DNA from: Xanthobacteraceae bacterium
GTDB taxonomy: Bacteria > Pseudomonadota > Alphaproteobacteria > Rhizobiales > Xanthobacteraceae
Assembly: GCA_019746355.1 (NCBI GenBank)
Contig: JAIESC010000121.1
Span: 25,754-89,753, forward strand
Direction of reading: 5' to 3'
Length of the DNA: 64,000 bases
Below, piece after piece: positions 51,552 through 62,476 of this stretch; within the stretch, counting starts at the first letter, position 1; every line of letters starts with the position of its first letter. Below the pieces are notes generated by a model. It saw only the letters and a program-made list of their open reading frames with translations, was not told the origin of the DNA and searched no databases. A program made the translations under genes and the position numbers.

Positions 51552-51935
51552 ATGCCCATCCGTTCACTGCTCGCCGCAAGCCTGTGTGTCGCGGCCTCCG
51601 CGGCGCTGCTTGCGCCCGCTCCGCGGCCTGCGGCCGCCGCCGACGCCGAACGCGGCAAGACGCTCTATGCCGCGTGCGCCGCCTGCCACAACGAGAAACC
51701 CGACGCGCTCGGGCCGGACCTCAAGGGGGTGTTTGGGCGGAAGGCTGCGGCGCGCGACGACTTCCGCTATTCGGCGCCGATGCGGCGGGTGAACCTCACC
51801 TGGGACGAAGCCAACCTGAAGGCCTACATCCTCGACCCGCAGGCGACCGTGAAGGGCAACCGGATGCCGTTCGGCGGGATCCGCGAGGGCAGGGACGCAG
51901 ACGACATCGTCGCCTACCTCAAAACCCTGAATTAG
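51552..51935 (+). CDS. Monoheme c-type cytochrome
   Basis: 127 residues. Signal peptide ends AAAA near residue 30; mature part begins DAERGKTLYAACAACHNEKP with a CxxCH heme site (CAACH) and a Met ligand candidate in GNRMPFGGI. It resembles class I cytochrome c (cy/c550 type). As the third gene of the dehydrogenase operon it is the likely electron acceptor. Classical gluconate dehydrogenases use a large triheme cytochrome, so this is a reduced version. Confidence 0.9.
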   Translation: MPIRSLLAASLCVAASAALLAPAPRPAAAADAERGKTLYAACAACHNEKPDALGPDLKGVFGRKAAARDDFRYSAPMRRVNLTWDEANLKAYILDPQATVKGNRMPFGGIREGRDADDIVAYLKTLN

Positions 51936-52064
51936 CCGCGTTTCCGGCGCAAATCAGGGCGGGGTGGAAAACCCTGAGGGGATCGTGTAGACAGCGCCCC
52001 GAATTCCTATATCGGGGATCGTGAAAGGGCTTGCCGGCCCGCCCCCCGCTTGAGCAGGTCCTTA

Positions 52065-52457
52065 ATGCAGACTGTCATCATTCTCGTCCATCTGATGATC
52101 GTGCTCGCCATGGTCGGGCTGGTGCTGATCCAGAAGTCCGAAGGCGGTGGCCTTGGCATGGGCAGCGGCGGAGGCGGCGGCTTCCTGTCGAGCCGCGGCA
52201 CCGCCAACGTGCTCACCCGCTCGACCGCGATCCTTGCCGCGCTGTTCTTCGCCACCAGCCTGTTCCTGTCCTGGCACGCGAGCCTCGACCGCAAGCCGCG
52301 CTCGATCCTCGACGGCGGCACGCCGGGTGCGCCGTCCGCGCCGTCGGTTCCCAGTGGCGGCGGCGGAGGCGTGCTGAACCAGCTCGGCGGCGGACAGCCG
52401 CAACAGCAGCCGGCGGCGCCGCAGGCGCCTTCCGGACCGCAAGTGCCGCGGCAGTAA
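52065..52457 (+). CDS. secG: Preprotein translocase subunit SecG
   Basis: Inner-membrane subunit of SecYEG, 130 residues. Two membrane helices (MQTVIILVHLMIVLAMVGLVLI and ILAALFFATSLFLSW) flank the Gly-rich cytoplasmic loop EGGGLGMGSGGGGGFLSSRG, which is the SecG hallmark. The long Gly/Pro/Gln tail is usual in alphaproteobacteria. ATG at 52065 chosen over a TTG at 52050. Followed by a terminator and then pyrG. Confidence 0.95.
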   Translation: MQTVIILVHLMIVLAMVGLVLIQKSEGGGLGMGSGGGGGFLSSRGTANVLTRSTAILAALFFATSLFLSWHASLDRKPRSILDGGTPGAPSAPSVPSGGGGGVLNQLGGGQPQQQPAAPQAPSGPQVPRQ

Positions 52458-52465
52458 GGCTACCA

Positions 52466-52494
52466 GGGGCCGGGTGACCGGCCCCTTCGCTTTT
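52466..52494 (+). terminator. Terminator after secG
   Basis: GGGGCCGG (52466-52473) and CCGGCCCC (52478-52485) form a perfect 8-bp stem with a 4-nt loop, followed by TTCGCTTTT. It separates secG from pyrG. Confidence 0.75.
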
Positions 52495-52639
52495 GGGCAA
52501 AGTGGAACGTGAAGATGCAAAGGCAAGTTGCAGGCCTGATCGCGATTCTTGGCGCTTGTGCCGTTTATCCACAACACAGGCCGTCCGGCATGGCTCGTTG
52601 GCGCTCGCAGGCCTCGTCGAATCGATTCGCGGAGGCTAA

Positions 52640-54932
<2,293 letters not shown>

Positions 54933-54991
54933 TCCAGCATGTTGGTCGCGCCTCGCAAATCAGCGACGAGGCCGACACAACGTCGCTGGTC

Positions 54992-55013
54992 AGCATTGCG
55001 ACAGCATTGCGCA
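54992..55013 (-). promoter_or_regulatory. 11-bp direct repeat upstream of the methyltransferase gene
   Basis: AGCATTGCGAC (54992-55002) and AGCATTGCGCA (55003-55013): two half-sites in tandem with 11-bp period, about 60 bp before the methyltransferase start. The same pattern occurs before the response regulator gene at 57143-57164. Such spacing is typical of OmpR-family response regulator sites. Confidence 0.7.
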
Positions 55014-55044
55014 TCGTTGCCAATGCGACCCGGATCGGAGTGGA

Positions 55045-56427
55045 TCAGTGTTGTTGTGCGGGAGCAGGCTGCAAAGTCATTCGAAAGCACGCCCCGCCGT
55101 TTGGCCCGTCCAGCACAGAGACGTGGCCGCCGTGGAAAAGCACGATCTCGCGGACCATGTTGAGGCCGAGACCGGCACCTCGATCGAGCGGAGCCAATCG
55201 GTAAAAGGGTTCAAAGATCAGGGTGCGCTGATCCAGCGGAATGCCAGCGCCTTGATCCGTGACATCGATGGTCGCGGGCCGGCTGACATGAATGTTGATG
55301 GCGCCGTGACGACCGCCGTGCTGGATCGCATTCTGCACGAGATTTGTCAGCGCCCGTTCCAGGGCCGCCCGGTCACCAAGCGTCTCGATATGCTCGGCCG
55401 CGGCGTCGAACGACAACTCATAGCCTGCTGCGATCGCGAGCGGGGCGAGGTCGGCGGCCACTCCCTGCGCGACCGTCACGAGATCAACCCGTGTCGACGG
55501 ATGTCCGCATCGATCCAGCCGCTGGATGTCGAGCAGTTGCTCGGCCAGCGTGGCAAGCCGCGCGGTGTCTTCGAGCAGGCGGGCCCGTTCCGGACCCGGC
55601 GGAAGCGACTCCAGCCGTGTGTTGAGGATGGCAATCGGTGTGCGCAACTCATGCGCGGCATCGGCGACGAAGCGCTTGTGGCGTGAGTAGCCCTCGTCCA
55701 GGCGCGCGAGCGCATCGTTGACGGCGGAGACAAGCGGCACGACCTCCAGCGGAATGCGATCTGCCGACAGCCGCGCACCACGCCGATGGATGTCGATCCT
55801 GCGTGCCTGATCTGCGGCCGCATCGAGGCCTGCGAAAGCACGTCGGACCACCATTGGTGTCGCGATGAAAGTCGCGGCCGCCATCAAAAGCAGGCCGGGA
55901 AGGGCGACACCGAGGAACATGAGTGCGGTGGTGAGCAGAGCCTTGCCGCCGGACAATTTTCCCTGGGTCGCCGTGAGAACCTGTACGTTGCCCGCGTCGG
56001 TGTCGACGCGCTTGAGTCGCGCGGCTGGCTTGCGCGGATCATCCTCAAGGAGCTGCCAGCCCAGGCGGGCCTGACTGATATGGTCGAGCGCATCGCCGAT
56101 TTTCGCGAACTCGGGCGGCACCGCACCTTCCGAGAGGGAGTGACCCTGCCTGTCCCGAACCAGGAACCAGAGGTCGGGGATCTCTTCGCGCAACGCTCTC
56201 AGTTCGGCCGTTGAGCGCAGGATCAGGCTGCCCTGCGTGTCGCGCGCGAGCGCCCGTTGCACGACGTCGATGACGCGATCCTCGTCCCGCGCGACGAGCA
56301 AGAAGCCGGTCCCCCACAGCGCACCGATGACGAGCATGACGAGCGCCACAAGCAGGACGGCCTGAAGCGTAATGACCCGCCAACTGAGCCGCGAGCACAG
56401 GCCATATGTTTCAGCGTGGTCGGTCAC
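55045..56427 (-). CDS. Sensor histidine kinase, two-component system
   Basis: 460 residues. Two membrane helices (about 18-45 and 163-190) enclose a periplasmic sensor part, then a HAMP-like linker and the kinase core: phosphoacceptor His259 in DAAHELRTPIA, N-box NLVQNAIQHGG, and ATP-lid DQGAGIPLD with GAGLGLNMVREI. Partner of the OmpR-type regulator, whose stop overlaps its ATG in ATGA. Signal unknown. Part of the cassette that seems to be inserted after pyrG. Confidence 0.93.
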   Translation of the reverse strand: MTDHAETYGLCSRLSWRVITLQAVLLVALVMLVIGALWGTGFLLVARDEDRVIDVVQRALARDTQGSLILRSTAELRALREEIPDLWFLVRDRQGHSLSEGAVPPEFAKIGDALDHISQARLGWQLLEDDPRKPAARLKRVDTDAGNVQVLTATQGKLSGGKALLTTALMFLGVALPGLLLMAAATFIATPMVVRRAFAGLDAAADQARRIDIHRRGARLSADRIPLEVVPLVSAVNDALARLDEGYSRHKRFVADAAHELRTPIAILNTRLESLPPGPERARLLEDTARLATLAEQLLDIQRLDRCGHPSTRVDLVTVAQGVAADLAPLAIAAGYELSFDAAAEHIETLGDRAALERALTNLVQNAIQHGGRHGAINIHVSRPATIDVTDQGAGIPLDQRTLIFEPFYRLAPLDRGAGLGLNMVREIVLFHGGHVSVLDGPNGGACFRMTLQPAPAQQH

Positions 56428-57098
56428 GGCACCTGCTTCAGCAAATAGCCGACGCCGCGGATGCTGTGTATTTCGACGCCCGCGTTCGCGTCGGTCAGCT
56501 TGCGGCGCAGCCGCGATACATGCGTATCGAGCGCGTTCGACTGAATCTCGTCGTCAAAATTGTAAACGGCTTCTTCGAGCGTCGGGCGCAACACGGTCCG
56601 GCCCATGCGTCGCAAGAGGGCTTCCAGAACAAGGAGCTCCCGCCGTGGCAGGTCGAGCAGACGTCCGTCGACGCTCGCCTCGCGATGACCGAAGTCGAAG
56701 GCGAGACGGCCCGCCCGCACGCTGTCAGCCTGCAACCCGGCCGGCCGACGCAGCACGGCACGCAACCGCGCCAACAATTCCTCCACCGCGAACGGTTTGG
56801 CCAGATAATCGTCCGCTCCGCTATCGAGCCCGGCGATGCGGTCTGCCAGTTCGCTGCGCGCTGTCAGCACGATGATCGGCACCCCGTCGGCTCGCGCCCT
56901 CAGTTTCGGGATCAGGGCGAGACCGTCGCCGTCGGGAAGCTGGCGATCGAGCAGGACCGCCGCATGCACGTCGGCAGAAATCGCTTCTTCCGCCTCGGCA
57001 AGCGTCGGCACATGGTCGACGACCATGTCGTAGCCCTTGAGTGCCGAGGAAAGCGCCCCGGCCATCTCCGCTTCATCTTCGACGAGCAATATCCGCAT
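56424..57098 (-). CDS. OmpR/PhoB-family response regulator
   Basis: 224 residues. Receiver domain with the acidic pair in LLVEDEAEM, phosphoacceptor Asp51 in AVLLDRQLPDGDG and Lys101 in DDYLAKPF. The C-terminal winged helix (LLDLPRRELLVLEALLRR and THVSRLRRKL, ending SIRGVGYLLKQ) is of OmpR type and most like QseB/PmrA members. Heads the operon with the kinase. Its promoter holds the 11-bp direct repeat, suggesting autoregulation; the same repeat stands before the methyltransferase gene. Confidence 0.94.
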   Translation of the reverse strand: MRILLVEDEAEMAGALSSALKGYDMVVDHVPTLAEAEEAISADVHAAVLLDRQLPDGDGLALIPKLRARADGVPIIVLTARSELADRIAGLDSGADDYLAKPFAVEELLARLRAVLRRPAGLQADSVRAGRLAFDFGHREASVDGRLLDLPRRELLVLEALLRRMGRTVLRPTLEEAVYNFDDEIQSNALDTHVSRLRRKLTDANAGVEIHSIRGVGYLLKQVP

Positions 57099-57142
57099 GT
57101 TTCAGCACCCGGGGCCCCAGTCCGATCCGTTCTAGCGGCAGT

Positions 57143-57164
57143 AACATTGCGGCAGCATTGCGGG
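57143..57164 (-). promoter_or_regulatory. 11-bp direct repeat upstream of the response regulator gene
   Basis: AACATTGCGGC (57143-57153) and AGCATTGCGGG (57154-57164), tandem half-sites with 11-bp period, 45 bp before the regulator start. Same consensus and orientation as the site at 54992-55013. Probably the operator of this response regulator. Confidence 0.72.
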
Positions 57165-57187
57165 AACCCGCTGCGGCCCAATGGCGA

Positions 57188-57229
57188 TCCTTTGTTGGAG
57201 TCGCGGTGGAGCGCAGCCAGCGGGCGTGA
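57188..57229 (+). pseudogene. Relic of the pyrG 3' end
   Basis: In one frame this reads SFVGVAVERSQRA then stop, matching the true pyrG end [13 protein letters not shown]. At DNA level 16 bp are identical (57203-57218 with 54254-54269) and about three quarters of the last 46 bp match. No upstream pyrG homology was seen. It marks the right border of the methyltransferase/two-component cassette. Confidence 0.8.
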
Positions 57230-57308
57230 TACGCACGCTCCCCAGGTTTTACCGCTACGATGCCCGGCTTGGCCGGGCATCGGCATTTTGAGGCCAAGGG
57301 AGGCAACG

Positions 57309-57635
57309 ATGATCTACGAGCTTCGCATCTACCAGTGCATCCCCGGCAAGCTGCCGGCGCTGCTCAAGCGCTTTGAGACCAAGACCCTCGACATCTGGAA
57401 GAAGCACGGCATCCGGCCCACCGGCTTCTGGACCGTGCTGATCGGCGAGGGCAACAACGACCTGCATTATCTGCTCGCCTGGGAATCGCTCGCCGAACGC
57501 GAGCAGAAGTGGAATGCGTTCCAGGCCGATCCGGACTGGCACAAGACGCGCGATGAGAGCGAGAAGGACGGCCTGCTGATCGCCAACATCAAGACCTCGA
57601 TGCTGCGGCCGACCGCGTTCTCGGCGATCCGCTGA
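57309..57635 (+). CDS. NIPSNAP-family protein
   Basis: 108 residues. MIYELRIYQCIPGKLPALLKRF and the central LHYLLAWESLAEREQKWNAF, with DWHKTRDESEKDG, are the NIPSNAP dimeric alpha-beta barrel pattern. Function not established in bacteria. A ribosome site (GGGAGG) precedes the ATG. Follows the pyrG relic and precedes the glyoxalase-like gene by 14 bp. Confidence 0.88.
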   Translation: MIYELRIYQCIPGKLPALLKRFETKTLDIWKKHGIRPTGFWTVLIGEGNNDLHYLLAWESLAEREQKWNAFQADPDWHKTRDESEKDGLLIANIKTSMLRPTAFSAIR

Positions 57636-57649
57636 GGCGGGAGCGCCGC

Positions 57650-58519
57650 GTGGCGCGCGGGCTTGACCACATCGTCCATGCGGTGCGCGACCTCGGCGCA
57701 GCGGCCGCTCTCTACCGGCGGCTCGGCTTTCAGGTCGGTTCGCGCAACCGCCACCCGCGCGCCTGGGGCACGCAGAACCACATCGTGCAGCTTCCCGGCA
57801 CCTTCATCGAGCTCCTGACCGTCGCCGACACCACCGAGATCGCGCCGCACGGGCCACACTTCTTTTCGTTCGGCGCGTTCAACCGCGACTTTCTTTCGCG
57901 CGGGGAAGGGCTCGCCATGCTGGTTCTGGAAGGCCGCGGCGCGGCCGACGTGGCCGAATTTCGCCGGGCCGGCATCGGTGACTTCGAGCTCTACGAGTTC
58001 GAGCGCGAGGGAGAACGGCCCGACGGCACGCCGATCAGGGTGGCGTTTGCGCTCGCCTTCGCGTCGGACCCGCAGTCGCCCGACGCAGGCTTTTTCACCT
58101 GCCAGCACCGCTATCCGGAGAGCTTCTGGAATCCGGCGTTTCAACAGCATCCCAACACCGCGGCGGCGATCGCGGGCGTTGTCCTCGTCGCCGAGAACCC
58201 AAGCGACCATCACATCTTTCTCGAAGCCTTCACCGGCGAGCGCGAGGCGCAGGCGACCTCGGCCGGCATCGCCATCCGCACGCCGCGCGGCCGGATCCAG
58301 GTGATGGAGCCCGATGCGTTCCGCGACCATTTCGGCACCGAGCCGCCGGCGACGAGGCGTGGCGCGCGGCTCGCTGCGCTCCGCTTTGCGGTGCGCGACC
58401 TGGAGACCGTCGAACGAGGGTTTCGTGCCGCGAACCTGCCAAGTTCCGGTCGGATGGGAAATCTGATCGTAGGACCGGACACCGCGATGGGGGCGGCCCT
58501 GGTTTTTGAGCAGATTTGA
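57650..58519 (+). CDS. VOC/glyoxalase-like domain protein (PF13468 type)
   Basis: 289 residues, GTG start. It opens GLDHIVHAVRDLGAAAALYR with a VOC metal ligand candidate His, has the large-domain blocks LPGTFIELLTVADTTEI and FFTCQHRYPESFWNPAFQQH, then a second VOC-like unit. This is the two-module glyoxalase-like family; reaction unknown. Shares a transcript with the NIPSNAP gene. Followed by kdsA. Confidence 0.83.
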   Translation: MARGLDHIVHAVRDLGAAAALYRRLGFQVGSRNRHPRAWGTQNHIVQLPGTFIELLTVADTTEIAPHGPHFFSFGAFNRDFLSRGEGLAMLVLEGRGAADVAEFRRAGIGDFELYEFEREGERPDGTPIRVAFALAFASDPQSPDAGFFTCQHRYPESFWNPAFQQHPNTAAAIAGVVLVAENPSDHHIFLEAFTGEREAQATSAGIAIRTPRGRIQVMEPDAFRDHFGTEPPATRRGARLAALRFAVRDLETVERGFRAANLPSSGRMGNLIVGPDTAMGAALVFEQI

Positions 58520-58559
58520 GCGTTGACCCGGCGGGCTTCCGCCGCCAAAAGTGACGGCA

Positions 58560-59414
58560 ATGGACGCGAAGCTCATTCCCAACACCGTTGTCGAGGTGCG
58601 CAAGGCGCGCTTCGGCAACGCCTTGCCGCTCGCGCTGATCGCCGGCCCCTGCCAGATGGAAAGCCGGGCGCATGCGCTGGAGATGGCGTCGGCGCTGAAG
58701 GAGATCGCCACGCGGCTTTCGATCGGTCTCGTCTACAAGACCTCGTTCGACAAGGCGAATCGCACGTCGGGGAAGAGCGCGCGCGGGCTCGGCCTCGATC
58801 AGGCGCTGCCGGTGTTCGCCGAGATCCGCGACACACTCGGTCTGCCGGTGCTCACCGACGTGCACGAGAACGAGCAGTGCGCGCGGGCGGCCGAGGCCGT
58901 CGACGTGCTGCAGATCCCGGCGTTCCTCTGCCGGCAGACCGACCTGCTGGTCGCCGCCGCCAAGACCGGCAAGACCGTCAACGTCAAGAAGGGCCAGTTC
59001 CTCGCGCCCTGGGACATGAAGAACGTGGTCGCCAAGATCACCGGCGCCGGCAACCGCAACGTGCTGGTCACCGAGCGCGGCGCCTCGTTCGGCTACAACA
59101 CGCTGGTCTCCGACATGCGCTCGCTGCCGATCATGGCGCGCGACACCGGGGCGCCGGTGATCTTCGACGCCACCCATTCGGTGCAGCAGCCGGGCGGGCA
59201 GGGCACCTCGTCGGGCGGCGAGCGCGAGTTCGTGCCGGTGCTGTCGCGCGCCGCGGTCGCGGTCGGCGTCGCCGGCGTGTTCATCGAGACCCATCAGGAC
59301 CCCGACAAGGCGCCGTCCGACGGGCCGAACATGGTGCCGCTGAAGGAGATGGAGGCGCTATTGCGCCGCCTGATCGATTTCGACCGCCTCGCCAAGGACC
59401 GGAAGCCGGCCTGA
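58560..59414 (+). CDS. kdsA: 3-deoxy-8-phosphooctulonate synthase (metal-dependent type)
   Basis: Makes KDO 8-phosphate for the LPS core, 284 residues. [11 protein letters not shown] carries Cys31; E. coli-type enzymes have Asn at that place, so this is the metal-dependent class. Further blocks: [43 protein letters not shown] and [14 protein letters not shown]. The ATG at 58560 matches homologues; GTG at 58551 is an alternative. Confidence 0.96.
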   Translation: MDAKLIPNTVVEVRKARFGNALPLALIAGPCQMESRAHALEMASALKEIATRLSIGLVYKTSFDKANRTSGKSARGLGLDQALPVFAEIRDTLGLPVLTDVHENEQCARAAEAVDVLQIPAFLCRQTDLLVAAAKTGKTVNVKKGQFLAPWDMKNVVAKITGAGNRNVLVTERGASFGYNTLVSDMRSLPIMARDTGAPVIFDATHSVQQPGGQGTSSGGEREFVPVLSRAAVAVGVAGVFIETHQDPDKAPSDGPNMVPLKEMEALLRRLIDFDRLAKDRKPA

Positions 59415-59445
59415 TGCCGCAACGAGGCGCGCCATTCCGCCGCTC

Positions 59446-60588
59446 CTGAAAATCGTCGCCCTGGTCGTCTTTGCGCAGACGATCTTCACCCGCGCGATCG
59501 ATCCGGTCATCCCGATGATCGCACGCGACCTTGCGATCGACGTCAAGACAGCGGCGCTGCTGTCCACCGCCTTCGCGTTCCCCTATGCGATGGTGCAGCC
59601 GATCCTTGGCGTCACCGCCGACTTCTTCGGCAAGACCCGGCTGATGAATCTCTGCGTGCTGATCATGGCGATCGCCACGCTCGTTTGCGCGGTGGCGAGC
59701 GATTTCACGCTGCTGGTCGCCATGCGCATCGCCGCGGGGCTCGTCGCCGGCGGCGTATTTCCCGTGGCGATGGCGCTGATCGGCGACCTCGTGCCGATGC
59801 ACCAGCGGCAGATCGCGATCGCGAGGCTGCTTGGCGTGGCGCTGACCGCGAACGTGCTCGGCGCCTCGATCGCCGGCATCATCGGCGATCTGATGGGCTG
59901 GCGCGCGGTGTTCGGACTGCTCGGCGGGTTCTCGCTTCTGGTGGCGCTCACGGCCTTCTTGGCCTTCCGCAACACCACGTTGCCGAAGCCACCGCCGTTC
60001 AACCGCGCCGCGGTGATCGCGAACTTCCGCGACATTCTCGCCGACCCCCGCGCCAAAGTCTGCTTCGGCGCGGTGTTCCTCGAAGCGATCTTCATTCACG
60101 GGCTGTTTCCCTACGTGGCGCTGCTGCTGCAGAGCATCGGCGAGACGCGGGCGTCGATCGCGGGTCTGTTGATCGCCTGCTTTGCGATCGGCGGCATCGC
60201 CTATTCGCTCGTGGTGCCTTACCTCGTCGCCACGGTTTCCGACCGCCACCTGATGCTGGTCGGCGGGACACTCGCGGGCGCATCCCTTGCGCTGGTCTCG
60301 CTGCATTTTCCCTGGCAGGCCCAGATGGTCGTGTTCGCGGTGCTCGGCTGCGGCTTCTACCTGCTGCACGCCAGCATCCAGGTCCATGTCACCGACCTGT
60401 CGCAGACCGCGCGGGGCGCCGCAGCCTCGATGCATTCGTCGTCGTTCTACATGGGGCAGGCGGTGGGCCCGGTGATCTATGGCTTCGGCTTCGCCCATGG
60501 CGGACCGGAGCCGACCATCATGCTCGGCGCGCTGGTGGTGCTCGGCGTGGGCTTCACGTGCTCGCGGCTGCTGCGCCGGAAAACCTGA
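59446..60588 (+). CDS. MFS transporter, 5' end without a standard start codon
   Basis: About 380 residues, 12 membrane helices. The tandem gene at 60679 is its paralogue: FTRAIDPVIPMIARDLAIDV here aligns with VRAIDPVVPQIAADL there. That first helix is encoded from about 59446, but this stretch has no ATG, GTG or TTG in frame; the first ATG is at 59515, after helix 1. Either a CTG (59446) is used or a single-base change has separated it from the ATG at 59414, which overlaps the kdsA stop. Probable drug or metabolite exporter; substrate unknown. Confidence 0.82.
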   Translation: MKIVALVVFAQTIFTRAIDPVIPMIARDLAIDVKTAALLSTAFAFPYAMVQPILGVTADFFGKTRLMNLCVLIMAIATLVCAVASDFTLLVAMRIAAGLVAGGVFPVAMALIGDLVPMHQRQIAIARLLGVALTANVLGASIAGIIGDLMGWRAVFGLLGGFSLLVALTAFLAFRNTTLPKPPPFNRAAVIANFRDILADPRAKVCFGAVFLEAIFIHGLFPYVALLLQSIGETRASIAGLLIACFAIGGIAYSLVVPYLVATVSDRHLMLVGGTLAGASLALVSLHFPWQAQMVVFAVLGCGFYLLHASIQVHVTDLSQTARGAAASMHSSSFYMGQAVGPVIYGFGFAHGGPEPTIMLGALVVLGVGFTCSRLLRRKT

Positions 60589-60678
60589 CAGCCGATTGCC
60601 GCACGCCGCCATGCGCGGATCGCTGCTTGCACAAACCGGACCGGTCGCTCAAATGCGCCCCGTGTCCCAAGCGCCCGC

Positions 60679-61836
60679 ATGAACCGCACGCTCAACATCC
60701 TAGGCTTCCTGATCTTTGCCTCGGCGCTGAGCGTCCGCGCCATTGATCCGGTGGTGCCGCAAATTGCGGCAGACCTCTCGGTCTCGCTCAACACCGCGGC
60801 GCTGCTGGCGGCGGGCTTTGCCGCCTACGGCCTGGCCCAGCCGGTGCTGGGGCCGGTGGCCGATGCCTTCGGCAAGGCGCGGGTGATGATCGCCTGCCTG
60901 CTGCTGCTCGCGGTCTCGTCGTTTCTCTCCGCCATCGTCACCGATTTCTGGCTGCTGTTCGCATTGCGCGTTCTGGCCGGCGTCGCCTGCGGCGGCAGCT
61001 TTCCGGTCGGCATGGCGCTGATTTCCGATTTCGTGCCGCTGGCGCAACGTCAGGTCACCATCGGCCGGCTGCTGGGCGCGACCATCTCCGGCAATCTTTT
61101 GGGCGCGGCGATCTCGGGCGTGGTCGCCGACGTGATCCATTGGCGCGGCATGTTCATCGCCCTCGGCGTCATCAGCCTTGTGGGGCTTGCGCTCGGCGCT
61201 TACGGCCTGCGCGGGCTGCCGCGCGGCCAGCCGCAGCCGCTCCACGTGCGCGCGGTGCTGGCGCGCAACCGTGCGATCTTCGCCATTCCCGCGGCCCGCA
61301 TCTGCTACGGCACGGTCGCGCTCGAGGCGCTGTTCCTGTTCGGCATCTTTCCCTATGCCGCGGTGCTGCTGCTGAAAGGCGGCGAGCCGCGCGCCTCGAT
61401 TGCCGGTCTGGTCGTTGCCGCCTTTGCGGTCGGCGGCCTGGTCTATTCGGCGAGCGTGCCGCAATTGCTGCGGCTGCTCGGCCAGAAGCGCATCATGACG
61501 GTCGGCGGGATTTTCGCCGCCATCGGCCTGTTCATCGTCGCCACCAGCCCGCCCTGGCCGGTGCAGGCTTTCGCTTTCGGGTTGATGGGGCTCGGCTTCT
61601 ACATGCTGCATGCGAGCATTCAGGTCTATGTCACCGAGTTCGCGCCGGCGACGCGCAGCTCGGCGGTGGCGTTCCACACCTTCTCGTTCTTTGTCGGCGG
61701 CGGCATCAGTCCGGTGCTCTACGGCTTCGGCCTCGACCATTTCGGGCCGGGCGTCACGCTGTCGATTGCCGGGGTGGCGATGATCCTGATCGGCGTCGTC
61801 AGCGCGCAGCTTCTGGTGAAGCCGAAAGCCGCCTGA
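60679..61836 (+). CDS. MFS transporter
   Basis: 385 residues, 12 predicted membrane helices. Conserved first-helix pattern LSVRAIDPVVPQIAADL, a motif like LAQPVLGPVADAFGKARVM between helices 2 and 3 and GVACGGSFPVGMALISDFVP. Paralogue of the gene at 59446 in tandem, so a duplication. Substrate unknown; resembles the DHA1-type exporters. Ends 13 bp before the repeat element. Confidence 0.88.
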   Translation: MNRTLNILGFLIFASALSVRAIDPVVPQIAADLSVSLNTAALLAAGFAAYGLAQPVLGPVADAFGKARVMIACLLLLAVSSFLSAIVTDFWLLFALRVLAGVACGGSFPVGMALISDFVPLAQRQVTIGRLLGATISGNLLGAAISGVVADVIHWRGMFIALGVISLVGLALGAYGLRGLPRGQPQPLHVRAVLARNRAIFAIPAARICYGTVALEALFLFGIFPYAAVLLLKGGEPRASIAGLVVAAFAVGGLVYSASVPQLLRLLGQKRIMTVGGIFAAIGLFIVATSPPWPVQAFAFGLMGLGFYMLHASIQVYVTEFAPATRSSAVAFHTFSFFVGGGISPVLYGFGLDHFGPGVTLSIAGVAMILIGVVSAQLLVKPKAA

Positions 61837-61849
61837 CGTCTGTAACTTT

Positions 61850-61921
61850 GAGCATGATCTTGTCCGAAAACCGCTTCACACCCCGGATCAAGTCCGGGCA
61901 GGCTTTTTCGCGATCAGGCTC
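61850..61921. repeat. Intergenic inverted-repeat element, copy 2 (inverted relative to copy 1)
   Basis: 72 bp; its reverse complement matches the element at 416-488 with only a few differences (begins GAGCATGATC, contains CACCCCGGATCAAGTCCGG). Its last base is the last base of the stop codon of the convergent gene at 61921. Confidence 0.82.
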
Positions 61922-62463
61922 TAACGCGGCGCGCTTCCACAGCGCGGCAGGAGCCTGCCGCCGTCGGCCAGCGCCATGACGACGACGATTTCGTCAGGAC
62001 GCGGCGCATCGGGCACCGACACGGTGATGGTGTCGAAGTGGTCGAACGACCAGGGATCGTCCTTGTGGCCGAGCGGCACATCGAGGCTCGCGCCCGCCGG
62101 AGCGACCTTCACGTTGGAGGAAATGACCGCCTTGCCGCCGCCGATCGCCGCCCGCATCGGCTTGCCCAGCATCGGATGGATGCAGGCGCCGCCGTGCTCG
62201 AATTCGCCAGCGGTGCCGACGATGGCGCCTTTGCCGTAGGAAACCGCAGGGTTGGGGAGAAGCCGCACCAGGTCCGGCATCAGCTGCTCGCCGAGCGCGC
62301 GGCCGGCCTCGAACAGCTCGCTCAAATCCTCGACAAACCGTCCCGCGTAAGGATTGGCGATGACCGCAAGCGCCGCAACGCGAACCACCGGATGGGCCGC
62401 GACCTTGCCGAGCTCCGAAGCCGGCGTGTCCCGCAGCAGCACTGTCCGTCGAATGCTCAGCAT
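61921..62463 (-). CDS. DUF1185 (amino-acid-synthesis family) protein
   Basis: 180 residues. MLSIRRTVLLRDTPASELGK, then AVIANPYAGRFVEDLSELF, YGKGAIVGTAGEFEHGGACI and HPMLGKPMRAAIGGGKAVIS are the family blocks of PF06684, named after a presumed role in amino-acid synthesis; no reaction is established. The start at 62463 is preferred because upstream codons overlap queF antisense-free sequence without conservation. Follows queF by 13 bp on the same strand. Confidence 0.83.
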   Translation of the reverse strand: MLSIRRTVLLRDTPASELGKVAAHPVVRVAALAVIANPYAGRFVEDLSELFEAGRALGEQLMPDLVRLLPNPAVSYGKGAIVGTAGEFEHGGACIHPMLGKPMRAAIGGGKAVISSNVKVAPAGASLDVPLGHKDDPWSFDHFDTITVSVPDAPRPDEIVVVMALADGGRLLPRCGSAPR

Positions 62464-62476
62464 CGGCTTTGGCCCG

